Below, piece by piece: positions 7,421 through 14,147 of a stretch of 18,563 nt of DNA. Within the stretch, counting starts at the first letter, position 1, and each line of letters begins with the position of its first letter. The notes under the pieces were generated by a model, which was not told the origin of the DNA, did not search any database, and saw only the letters and a program-made list of their open reading frames with translations. The stretch comes from CAZQSL01 sp964595945 (GTDB taxonomy: Bacteria; UBP15; UBA6099; JAJRTR01), in contig CAZQSL010000070.1 in the NCBI GenBank assembly GCA_964595945.1, positions 1 through 18,563 on the forward strand, in the 5' to 3' direction. Position numbers and translations under genes: made by a program.

Positions 7421-9079
7421 TTAATATGTGTTGTCTGGAGCCGCGAAAACTTCGTCATAATTGCCAAGAGTGAAATAAATGGCCTGATTGAGCTCTTCCT
7501 GGGCTATCTGATCGCCGCGAAGGATTGGATACTTGCCCTTCCAGCGCTGCTGTAGGTAAGTCGCCGACTGTGCAATGGTTGTTTCTGGAGCGAGGGAAAG
7601 CTCGTCGGCGAGGATAGCGGCGGCTTTAAAATTGCATCGAGCCGCCTGACACGGGCCACATCCGAGATTTGTACGGCGGCGGATATCATCGAGAGTGCGA
7701 GCCCATTCGGTGCGGATCGCATATCGGATTTCAGCTTCGATGACTGGTTCGCACTTGCAGATTATTCGTGAATAATCGCGGTTTTCACGTGTAAGGGCAA
7801 GCACATTTCCGGCTCGTGAGCCATGCCGGAAGATCAGGCGCCGGGCGACGTAGACCGGTACGGAAAATTCAGCCGCGAGGTCTTCCGGTTTCACTTCCGC
7901 GTCACCACCGGGCAGTGGCACGGTATGTGTAGCGCAGGGGACATTGACATTGAGTTTAGCGCAGACAAAATCCGTGACTTCAGCCGCCATCATGCGGAAG
8001 GTCGCAAGCTTGCCGCCGGCGATGGACACAAAACCCCTTATGCCTTCATCCTTTTCATGGTCGAATATCTCGTGTTCGCGAGTGAGCTTGTCTTCGTTTT
8101 TGCGCCATTCATGCAGTGTGGGGCGTACGCCGGACATGACTCGAATCATGCGGTGTTTTCTGATAGAGGGGAAAACCCGCTCCATGGCTTCAAGCAGATA
8201 TTCGATCTCATCGTGCGTCGCTTCCTGATGGTCGAGATCACCGTAGAAATCGTCATCAGTACATCCCATCATGGTCGAATTTTCATGAGGCATGATGAGT
8301 ACGTTTCTGCCGTCGATCGTTTCGGCCGTGACGGCATAATTGGTTATCCGCCGGTCAAAGAAAACATTGATGCCCTTGCCGGGACGGAGTTTCACCGAAG
8401 CGCCTGCGAGTTCGGCGACCTTCGGAGTCCACGGGCCTGCCGCATTGATAATCATGCGGGCGCTGGCTTCGTATGTTTCTCCGGAAATTGTATCCTTAAG
8501 CGTTACTCCAGTTACATCCCTGCCGTTTTTGACGAATCCGACAACCTGTGTGTGGTTGCGAACAGCCGCGCCGTTTTCAAATGCCGAAAGCGCGTTGGCA
8601 GCGCATAGACGGAACGGGCTGATGCCCCACTCATCGGTAGTGACTGCCCCGACAATATTTTCGGAGATGCCTGGCTCGACACGCAGGGTTTCTTCCTTGC
8701 TGAGCCGGGTGTGTTTTTTGCCTTTTTTATGGTCGACGAAATCGTCATAACACTCCATGAATGTCTCGACGAGGTCAATAGGGATCGAATCGTCCTTGAG
8801 CACCGGGGTGATGAACGGTATGCGAAATAGAAGATGAGGGGCAATGCGCTGGATGTAGCCACTGTCGATGCAGGATACTTTTGTGGTATGCACGTCATTG
8901 AGAAGATAGCGCATGCCACCGTGTATCATGCCCATACATGTGCCTGAGGTGCCGCCGGAGAAATCACGTTTTTCCACAAGCAGCGTCTTGAGCCCACGCA
9001 TAGCACAATCACGCGCAGTGCCAGACCCGACTACTCCGCCCCCGATTACAATGATATCGTACTGTTCACGCGTCTCCAT
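7421..9079 (-). CDS. glpA: Anaerobic glycerol-3-phosphate dehydrogenase subunit A
   Basis: This is the catalytic FAD subunit oxidising sn-glycerol 3-phosphate to DHAP. The 552-residue product (E. coli GlpA is about 540) has a Rossmann motif GGGVVGSG at 13-20 and the FAD-oxidoreductase stretch GGTSGTCMGMIHGGMRYLL at about 42-60, typical of GlpA/GlpD. The C-terminal half carries a BFD-like [2Fe-2S] domain with C441, C443, C474 and C477, which separates GlpA from aerobic GlpD. The start is ATG 9079, because the Rossmann fold follows at the expected distance. A longer frame back to TTG 9181 would add 34 residues encoded by the inverted-repeat region and is rejected. No good ribosome binding site precedes the ATG; a GAGG lies about 16 bases away. 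A perfect TATAAT at 9090-9095 would put the transcript start within a few bases of the ATG, so leaderless initiation is possible. First gene of the operon. Confidence 0.93.
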   Translation of the reverse strand: METREQYDIIVIGGGVVGSGTARDCAMRGLKTLLVEKRDFSGGTSGTCMGMIHGGMRYLLNDVHTTKVSCIDSGYIQRIAPHLLFRIPFITPVLKDDSIPIDLVETFMECYDDFVDHKKGKKHTRLSKEETLRVEPGISENIVGAVTTDEWGISPFRLCAANALSAFENGAAVRNHTQVVGFVKNGRDVTGVTLKDTISGETYEASARMIINAAGPWTPKVAELAGASVKLRPGKGINVFFDRRITNYAVTAETIDGRNVLIMPHENSTMMGCTDDDFYGDLDHQEATHDEIEYLLEAMERVFPSIRKHRMIRVMSGVRPTLHEWRKNEDKLTREHEIFDHEKDEGIRGFVSIAGGKLATFRMMAAEVTDFVCAKLNVNVPCATHTVPLPGGDAEVKPEDLAAEFSVPVYVARRLIFRHGSRAGNVLALTRENRDYSRIICKCEPVIEAEIRYAIRTEWARTLDDIRRRTNLGCGPCQAARCNFKAAAILADELSLAPETTIAQSATYLQQRWKGKYPILRGDQIAQEELNQAIYFTLGNYDEVFAAPDNTY

Positions 9080-9089
9080 AACGGTGACT

Positions 9090-9118
9090 ATTATACCTCT
9101 TTGGCAGCCGATTGGGAA
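9090..9118 (-). promoter_or_regulatory. Candidate sigma-70-type promoter at the glpA start
   Basis: The minus strand has TTCCCA (9113-9118, four of six to TTGACA), a 17-base spacer and a perfect TATAAT (9090-9095). Transcription would begin near 9083, only a few bases before the glpA ATG, giving a nearly leaderless mRNA. This would fit the missing ribosome binding site. It is a pattern match only. Confidence 0.4.
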
Positions 9119-9135
9119 CTGTATAATATGGTTTT

Positions 9136-9164
9136 TTGACAAATAGGACACAGTTGCATATAGT
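9136..9164 (+). promoter_or_regulatory. Near-consensus sigma-70-type promoter on the plus strand
   Basis: TTGACA (9136-9141), a 17-base spacer and TATAGT (9159-9164) form an almost perfect promoter pointing right, away from glpA. No convincing plus-strand gene follows, so it would make a short RNA or an antisense transcript into the 9359-11545 gene. On the opposite strand a second exact TTGACA (9183-9188) stands 17 bases from a poor CACTAT (9160-9165), so two promoter-like signals face each other and share their -10 area. Confidence 0.4.
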
Positions 9165-9166
9165 GC

Positions 9167-9186
9167 GACAATTGTGGCCAATTGTC
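9167..9186. promoter_or_regulatory. Operator-like 20-bp inverted repeat upstream of glpA
   Basis: GACAATTG (9167-9174) and CAATTGTC (9179-9186) are exact reverse complements separated by TGGC. The site covers the predicted start point of the plus-strand promoter and overlaps the -35 hexamer of the minus-strand one. A wider pair, TTGACAA (9136-9142) and TTGTCAA (9182-9188), brackets the region. This is the expected geometry for a dimeric repressor or regulator. It does not match the E. coli GlpR, CRP or FNR consensus sites I know, so the regulator is unidentified. Confidence 0.5.
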
Positions 9187-9237
9187 AAGAATCACTCAAT
9201 ACAAACCTGCCCCATGGCCCCACAGCGATTGGTTCCT

Positions 9238-9324
9238 GATCCCCCTGAAGGGCTGTTGCCGGCAACAGCGGATCGGTATAATAACTTCACAGTGCTTACT
9301 TCGCCGCCACACTGTTCGCACTGT
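9238..9324. repeat. Cluster of short inverted repeats downstream of the DUF4215 protein gene
   Basis: This intergenic stretch holds a perfect 16-base palindrome, CTGTTGCC/GGCAACAG (9253-9268), flanked by GATCC (9238-9242) and GGATC (9270-9274). A small CCCTGAAGGG (9243-9252) lies just inside. Further right, ACAGTG (9289-9294) can pair with CACTGT at 9310-9315 or with a second copy at 9319-9324. It lies 3' of the leftward gene ending at 9359 and is probably where that transcript ends, but no T-run marks an intrinsic terminator. Confidence 0.4.
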
Positions 9325-9358
9325 TCCCGTTCGGATAACAGGTGAAATAATCAGGCTC

Positions 9359-11545
9359 TCAGGGGATCGATAATTTCTGTATCCACAAGTTGGATCGATT
9401 GTTGAAAACGGATTGTATACCGGCGGTCAAAGTGCCAAGAATGACCAGCTTTCCGTCAGGGGTATCCTGAAACATTTCGAGTATGCCCTGACGATCACTT
9501 GCCAGCATTTTGTACCATTTCATTTTGCCTGTCTCACTCAGGAGGGATATCCACATATCATTTTCATCTTCACCACCATACAAAGAGCGTTGCCTGGTTC
9601 CTCCGGCGAGATAGCTGCCATCGCGTGCCTGCCATACATAAGTCGCGCCATCGGGATACAAGCCCCCGAAGGTTTTCTCCCACTCGACATTCCCAGCGCC
9701 GTCCAGTTTGACAACCTTTGCGTCAACATTGCCGGAGCTCACGACGATAGACCCTGCCACGATGAAGCCGCCGTCTATTGTCGCGACAAAACTCTTTACT
9801 GTCGAGAAATTCAAACTGAATGTCTTTTCCCACTCAATGGCGCCGTCAGGACCGATTTTTGCCAGTTTGCTTGAGTAGGCGCCAGCCACAGTGGCGGTGA
9901 CACTGAGCAGAAATGTCCCTGCATCCGGATTTTCATTGATAAAATAGTAGCCGGTGGGATATAGTTGTGTCCATGTACTTTCGTGCGAGTCCGCAGCTAT
10001 TTCCCAGACACCCTGATTGGCACTCAATGTTGCCAGATAAAGACCATCCGACAGTTCCCTCACATCGCGCACGTAAGAGCGTATCTGATTTGTGCTATCC
10101 CATAATTTGTTTCCGGCAGAATCCAGCTTTAATAGATAGGGCACGGAATTTGCCGTTCCGGAAGAGGCACCTAATATATAGCCGCCGTCAGATGTGTTTC
10201 CGATTGCGATATCCTTGAAATTACCGCCGGGATAAGTCTTGTTTATGGTAACATCGCCGCTGTTGTCCAGTTTCAAAAAAACGACATTTTCGCCACTGTC
10301 GCCATATTCGAATCCCGATACTGCATAGCTCCCGTCAGCATTTTGCACAAAGCCATGCAGATCGTCAACTGATACAATGTCGGTATCAGCGGTGAAATGC
10401 GTGGTTTGTTCGACTGTACAGGACTGCGAACAGCCGTCACCGGAAATGCTGCCGCCATGGTCACATTCTTCGCCCCATTCAATGTCAATGACACCATTTC
10501 CGCACAGCGACGGGTCAGTATACTGATAATCGCAGTAGGCGAAATATGTGTCCGGCTTTTTGCAAATCCCAGTCAGGGGATATGGTTCCGCGCCGGTATT
10601 TTCATCCTTTGCCGGATCATAGACGCAGTCGGCATCCGTGACACATCTGCTCATGCAGGCGCTCGACACTTCTGTCCGGGGGATAACGATGCCTTCCATA
10701 TATTTCCTATTCCCCTCGTAGGAGTACTCTATTGTTCTCGCACTCGCGGCATCTTCGTCCTTGACAAGAATTGACAGGATGGACCCATCCCAGCAGTCGC
10801 AGGCAAGACACACAAAAACATCGGGGCTGCATGTCCTCACGTCATATACTTCCATTCCTTTCGTGATCCCGAAATAGTCTTTTATTACATCATATCCCGA
10901 AGAAAAGTCACCTGTGTTGTCTTTCCAGAACAGGTTCCAGGGATTGGCGCCGCACTGTATGGGGTAGAAATACACCCATGAGCAGTCGGTGCAGTCGTCT
11001 GCCGTCAGAGTGGTATCCACAGTGTAACTGCCTGTTTTGCCTGAATATAGCCAGACGGCGCTATTGACGGCCAGTTTGTCAGAAAGCTCCATCTGGACCG
11101 GGTGAAAGGTGGTCGAAAAAAGTGAATTGCCGATCGAAGCGAGATTGTTCTGTAAAATAAGAGAAAGCGTTTCGTCAGTCGAATAGGGATTGCCGATCAG
11201 ATTCCATCCCTTCGTAAGAGAAAACGTGTAATCATACTGCGAATACGATGCTGCGCAAACGCCTGAAATATCGGCCTCGAAACTGGAGTCGAGAATGATA
11301 AAATAACCTCTTCCGCGTTTAAAGGCGTTTGTGATTGTGAAAAAACCATTTTCCCATGTGATAGCTCTGGTGACGGCATGAGAGAGCACTGTCGACACTG
11401 CGGCAACCGTAGTGTCACATGGAAATGAAATGGGGTTGATGCCCTTTGAGAAATTGTGCATGCCGCCCTGCGCTGCGGAAGTGCCCGCGCACAGGGCCAG
11501 CAGGACAGCGATGGCGATTACAATTCTGGAGGCTTGCCTAGTCAT
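9359..11545 (-). CDS. Secreted Cys-rich protein with DUF4215 module and C-terminal beta repeats
   Basis: The 728-residue product begins with a Sec signal peptide (basic MTRQASR, hydrophobic core about 8-20, likely cleavage near TSA at 22-24), so it is exported. Residues 30-95 and about 102-180 look like two related modules; the second contains GWNLIGNP (113-120), a motif common in secreted surface proteins. A Cys-rich middle part leads to a DUF4215-type module at 348-376 (CGNGVID, GEECD, GDGCS, C). From about 395 to the end, several blade-like repeats share DGGY/F-I, LLKLD or VVKLD, and GN-EWEKTFGG. These are typical of WD/PQQ-like secreted beta-propellers. The ATG has AAGAGG (11552-11557) six bases upstream. 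The gene lies downstream of the cohesin-like lipoprotein cluster, about 110 bases after the broken small gene. No enzyme motif is visible; a surface or binding role is inferred. Confidence 0.82.
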   Translation of the reverse strand: MTRQASRIVIAIAVLLALCAGTSAAQGGMHNFSKGINPISFPCDTTVAAVSTVLSHAVTRAITWENGFFTITNAFKRGRGYFIILDSSFEADISGVCAASYSQYDYTFSLTKGWNLIGNPYSTDETLSLILQNNLASIGNSLFSTTFHPVQMELSDKLAVNSAVWLYSGKTGSYTVDTTLTADDCTDCSWVYFYPIQCGANPWNLFWKDNTGDFSSGYDVIKDYFGITKGMEVYDVRTCSPDVFVCLACDCWDGSILSILVKDEDAASARTIEYSYEGNRKYMEGIVIPRTEVSSACMSRCVTDADCVYDPAKDENTGAEPYPLTGICKKPDTYFAYCDYQYTDPSLCGNGVIDIEWGEECDHGGSISGDGCSQSCTVEQTTHFTADTDIVSVDDLHGFVQNADGSYAVSGFEYGDSGENVVFLKLDNSGDVTINKTYPGGNFKDIAIGNTSDGGYILGASSGTANSVPYLLKLDSAGNKLWDSTNQIRSYVRDVRELSDGLYLATLSANQGVWEIAADSHESTWTQLYPTGYYFINENPDAGTFLLSVTATVAGAYSSKLAKIGPDGAIEWEKTFSLNFSTVKSFVATIDGGFIVAGSIVVSSGNVDAKVVKLDGAGNVEWEKTFGGLYPDGATYVWQARDGSYLAGGTRQRSLYGGEDENDMWISLLSETGKMKWYKMLASDRQGILEMFQDTPDGKLVILGTLTAGIQSVFNNRSNLWIQKLSIP

Positions 11546-11551
11546 GTCGAA

Positions 11552-11557
11552 CCTCTT
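11552..11557 (-). promoter_or_regulatory. Ribosome binding site of the DUF4215 protein gene
   Basis: AAGAGG on the minus strand lies six bases before ATG 11545 and supports this start, directly ahead of the signal peptide. Confidence 0.6.
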
Positions 11558-11657
11558 TATACAGATGACACTTATGGACTAATTATTGCATGCCTCATGG
11601 TTATGGCACAATTATTCTGAGTTGTCGATTTTGCAATTGGCTCGATATTAACACCTA

Positions 11658-12020
11658 CTATGATATACACTCACGTCCTGTTATGTCCTTTCCCATGTAG
11701 AACTTAACAATGCCGCTGCCGAATTCCGATTCGCAGTACTTGTTGTCGAATCTCTTGAACCCGGATATAGGAGTTTCCACACCATCGATAAAAAAACAGC
11801 CTTTCCACGAAAAGCGCATTTCGCCCGCGCCTGGAGCACGATATTTGATAGCCAGCCCACTTACGTTCAATTCCGCCAAGTAACGCTTTTGATGAAAATC
11901 CCGGAAGCATGTCCATGCCGTTTGCCGCGCAGTATTTCAGAAAAGCCTTCCGCGCTCAGAATATTTGCCGGCAAACGGTTTTTCCGAGAATGCGTCTGCG
12001 CCGGGATTGGACACAATCAC
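11658..12020 (-). pseudogene. Small broken gene, possibly PilZ-like, overlapping the lipoprotein stop
   Basis: A GTG at 12020 overlaps the TGA stop of the lipoprotein gene (GTGA) and has GGAAG a few bases upstream, a typical coupled start. The frame reads MIVSNPGADAFSEKPFAGKY, then SER, and meets an in-frame TGA at 11937-11939. The same frame resumes after it with LAELNVSGLAIKYRAP and ends at 11658, about 120 codons in all. Between about 11955 and 11890 a neighbouring frame supplies a more protein-like bridge, RKAFLKYCAANGMDMLPGF, then SSK. One missing base near GCGCGG and one extra base near the AAAA run would restore a single uninterrupted protein. An RRKxF start followed by an NVSGL segment faintly recalls PilZ domains, but the usual D/N-x-S-x-x-G motif is not intact. 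A real double frameshift or assembly errors are both possible. A 73-residue frame from TTG 11879 to 11658 is the longest intact piece. Confidence 0.5.
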
Positions 12021-13570
12021 AGTGGCTTCCGGAGCGGTGTACGATTCACGGTCTTAATGAGACTTGAAATGATGTCGATGTATGCGTCTCTAAAAATGAT
12101 CGCACTGCCGGACAGTGTGGAGAATGTTTTTGGGATGGGGTGATAAACGACAAGATCTGTTCGGGAGGTGGTGGTATCCCAATCAAGGGAAAGCTGTGTC
12201 AGGGCGGGTGCTCCGACAGTGTCGAAAGCGAATTCGAGCAGGGTTTCACCGGAGGTTGCAAGGGGAGTGCGCGATGTGAAAACGGCCGTGTATGTGCGGG
12301 CGGCGTTGTCGATGTATTGCGAGTATATTTTTATGGCTTGCGATGGTGCGACGGAGTTCAGGGCCAGTCCGGTTTGCCATTTGAGTGTAATCCTGCCGGC
12401 GCTGATACCATCAGGGGGTGGGTTTGCAAGTACGGCTGCGATCGAAGGCATGCTGCCGCTCGATATGCTTGTGCCTCTCAGGTCGAGACATGTGCCTGTT
12501 TCGTCGTCGCAGGTGCTTTCGATGATATATGGTCCTACGGAGTGCGATGTCTGCGCCATATTGGTGATGGGCGGCGCCCCGGCGATGGTGAGGTGTCTGG
12601 TGAATGTGATGATGGAGTTGCCATTGGCGATATTTGTCACGACGCCATTTTGGGATATGGAAGCTGTCGAAGTATCCGAGGATTCCCATGTTATATCGAC
12701 GCTGTCACGCTGACAGTTATCGGATGTATTGTCGATATAGACGCAAAGGGGGACGTAGGCGAGTGTTGCGCCTATGTCATGGGAAGATGCGGTTTCGTCG
12801 TAAGGCGCAATGGTGAGGGTCTTGATGATCCGTGAAAAATCCGTTGCGGGATTGTTACCGGGAGTAATGGAGGGGATTTCATACGTCGAATCATCGTTGG
12901 CAATGGAAATGGCAATTGTGGATGTGGCAGTGCCTTGAGTTGCGATCGGTTCGGCAGTGGCGGGGAAATTGGTGAATGTATATGTGACATTGCCCGAAAC
13001 GGGATCGGTGGCGGTTATGGCTGCGTCGGGATTGATAATGGCTATGCCGTTAACGCGTATGGAGTAGCCGTTTGGTGCGGTGATTGTGTATGTGGTGGTG
13101 GCGACATCGAGTTCGAGAAACTGGTTAGCTACAATGTTGACTGAAGAAATCTGTGAGGGCTGAATCGAAGCGGTGAAGTTTTTCGTTTTGAACCCCACGT
13201 GGGATACCGTGCAGTCATGGTTGCCGGGAGTGATTTCCGTGATGGTGAAGCTGCCGCTTGCGTTGGCAATGGCTGATTGGTCTCCACATGAAACGAGTGC
13301 GTCATTAACTGGAAAATAAGAGCCTGCGGGATCGGAAAGCGCCGCCATGCGGGAGGACGAAGTGGCAGAGTCGTCAGCGTTGCCGCCGCGTGAAAGCGAA
13401 CTGTCTGATGTCAACAGCAGATAGACATTGCCGCTGAGCCCACCCTTGAGGCTGGCGCCGGACGCTGCGCCGCCGCTGGCGGTGCCGCCGCACCCGCCAG
13501 TGAGCATGGCTGCTGCAAGAAGCATCGCCAGCAAAGCAATTTTCGTTCGATTCCCGATGATCGTTTCCAT
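12017..13570 (-). CDS. Probable lipoprotein with regulatory-like, Big_2-like and cohesin-like regions
   Basis: The 517-residue product starts with a basic, hydrophobic signal ending LTGGC, with C27 as the likely lipidated cysteine (Thr at -3 makes the lipobox slightly atypical). A Gly/Ser-rich linker follows. About 46-148 resembles a carboxypeptidase-regulatory (CNA_B-type) domain: DALVSCG, then GSFTITEITPGNHDCTVSH. About 255-335 has the Big_2 signature DITWESSDTSTASISQNGVV. About 365-493 resembles a cohesin fold: GRITLKWQTGLALNSVAP, a central TYTAVFTS, GETLLEFAFDTVG, and a terminal GSAIIF. ATG 13570 is chosen because GGAG (13577-13580) lies six bases upstream; ATG 13576 abuts it. It follows the beta-barrel and dockerin-like genes, so it could anchor the dockerin protein. 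Its stop overlaps the next gene's GTG. The cohesin call is by pattern and is the least certain part. Confidence 0.78.
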   Translation of the reverse strand: METIIGNRTKIALLAMLLAAAMLTGGCGGTASGGAASGASLKGGLSGNVYLLLTSDSSLSRGGNADDSATSSSRMAALSDPAGSYFPVNDALVSCGDQSAIANASGSFTITEITPGNHDCTVSHVGFKTKNFTASIQPSQISSVNIVANQFLELDVATTTYTITAPNGYSIRVNGIAIINPDAAITATDPVSGNVTYTFTNFPATAEPIATQGTATSTIAISIANDDSTYEIPSITPGNNPATDFSRIIKTLTIAPYDETASSHDIGATLAYVPLCVYIDNTSDNCQRDSVDITWESSDTSTASISQNGVVTNIANGNSIITFTRHLTIAGAPPITNMAQTSHSVGPYIIESTCDDETGTCLDLRGTSISSGSMPSIAAVLANPPPDGISAGRITLKWQTGLALNSVAPSQAIKIYSQYIDNAARTYTAVFTSRTPLATSGETLLEFAFDTVGAPALTQLSLDWDTTTSRTDLVVYHPIPKTFSTLSGSAIIFRDAYIDIISSLIKTVNRTPLRKPL

Positions 13571-13576
13571 TGTCAT

Positions 13577-13580
13577 CTCC
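13577..13580 (-). promoter_or_regulatory. Ribosome binding site that sets the lipoprotein start
   Basis: GGAG on the minus strand lies six bases before ATG 13570 but directly touches ATG 13576, so the downstream ATG is preferred. Confidence 0.5.
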
Positions 13581-13611
13581 AGATCAGTTATTCATGAGGT
13601 TGAGTGGATAG

Positions 13612-14121
13612 TCAGAACCGGTTAGTGAGCGCAACCGTATATCCTCCGAATTTCAGCCCTTTGCGGCTTGTGCGCTGTGAGATGGCAGCGTCGAGCGCAA
13701 GATTGTGACCAAGCGAGTATCTGACTTGTGAGTACAGGGTAAAGCGTGAGAATCGGATGTTGTCAAAACCGTAGTCGATATGATGGTTCTGTATTCCGCC
13801 GCCAATCGAAAGTTTATTGGAGGGGGGGTATTTTATGAGTAGCCCGAGATTGAATAATGCGTGTTTTGTGCCGGAGGGAAACCCGAGTTTGTCATCGGCC
13901 ATGCAGCTTGTCGTATAATTTGCGATTAGTGTCTGATCCGCGATGGAATATTCATAGCCGATGGAAGCTGTGGCGGCGGCGCGAAAGTCGCCTTCGAATG
14001 GCTGGAAATATCCCGCGCTAACGGAAAACCGTGATGAGCCTCCGGCGCTGAGTGCCGGTTCGCCGCAGATGGCGAGTGCGCTGATGATTAGGATTAGTGT
14101 GAAAAGTCTTGTTTTGAGCAT
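13612..14121 (-). CDS. Small outer-membrane beta-barrel protein
   Basis: The 169-residue product has a clear Sec signal peptide (MLKTR, hydrophobic core 6-19, cleavage near ALSA-GG at 26/27). The mature part is a series of alternating amphipathic strands: FSVSAGYFQP, AAATASIGYEYSI, ALFNLGLLIKY, LSIGGGIQNHHIDYG, FTLYSQVRYSLG, ALDAAISQRTS, FGGYTVALTNRF. It ends in an aromatic Phe, the usual outer-membrane insertion signal. About eight strands fit an OmpA/OmpX-size barrel, but no specific family is recognised. CGGAGA (14131-14136) lies nine bases before the ATG. It starts 26 bases after the dockerin-like giant and ends about 40 bases before the lipoprotein, so the three are likely co-transcribed. 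It could help export or display its neighbours; that is inference. Confidence 0.8.
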   Translation of the reverse strand: MLKTRLFTLILIISALAICGEPALSAGGSSRFSVSAGYFQPFEGDFRAAATASIGYEYSIADQTLIANYTTSCMADDKLGFPSGTKHALFNLGLLIKYPPSNKLSIGGGIQNHHIDYGFDNIRFSRFTLYSQVRYSLGHNLALDAAISQRTSRKGLKFGGYTVALTNRF

Positions 14122-14130
14122 AATTTATGA

Positions 14131-14136
14131 TCTCCG
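14131..14136 (-). promoter_or_regulatory. Ribosome binding site of the beta-barrel gene
   Basis: CGGAGA on the minus strand lies nine bases before ATG 14121. Confidence 0.6.
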
Positions 14137-14147
14137 CATATATCTTG

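Noticed and set aside
7823..8608. 261-codon plus-strand frame opposite glpA
   Set aside because: It is the mirror of a strongly supported conserved gene; it shows no motif and no ribosome binding site. Long antisense frames are common in genes of this composition.
9080..9181. N-terminal extension of GlpA back to TTG 9181
   Set aside because: The added 34 residues come from the palindromic promoter region, and the Rossmann fold starts normally after ATG 9079.
9136..9345. 69-codon plus-strand frame under the strong plus-strand promoter
   Set aside because: Its start codon precedes the predicted transcript start, there is no ribosome binding site, and the sequence runs across several palindromes.
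11937..11939. In-frame TGA of the small broken gene as a selenocysteine codon
   Set aside because: No cysteine-like redox context surrounds it, and the flanking residues in that frame look non-coding. Two small indels explain it better.
12140..12835. 231-codon plus-strand frame opposite the lipoprotein gene
   Set aside because: Very Gly- and Cys-rich, without any domain pattern; a shadow of the lipoprotein gene.
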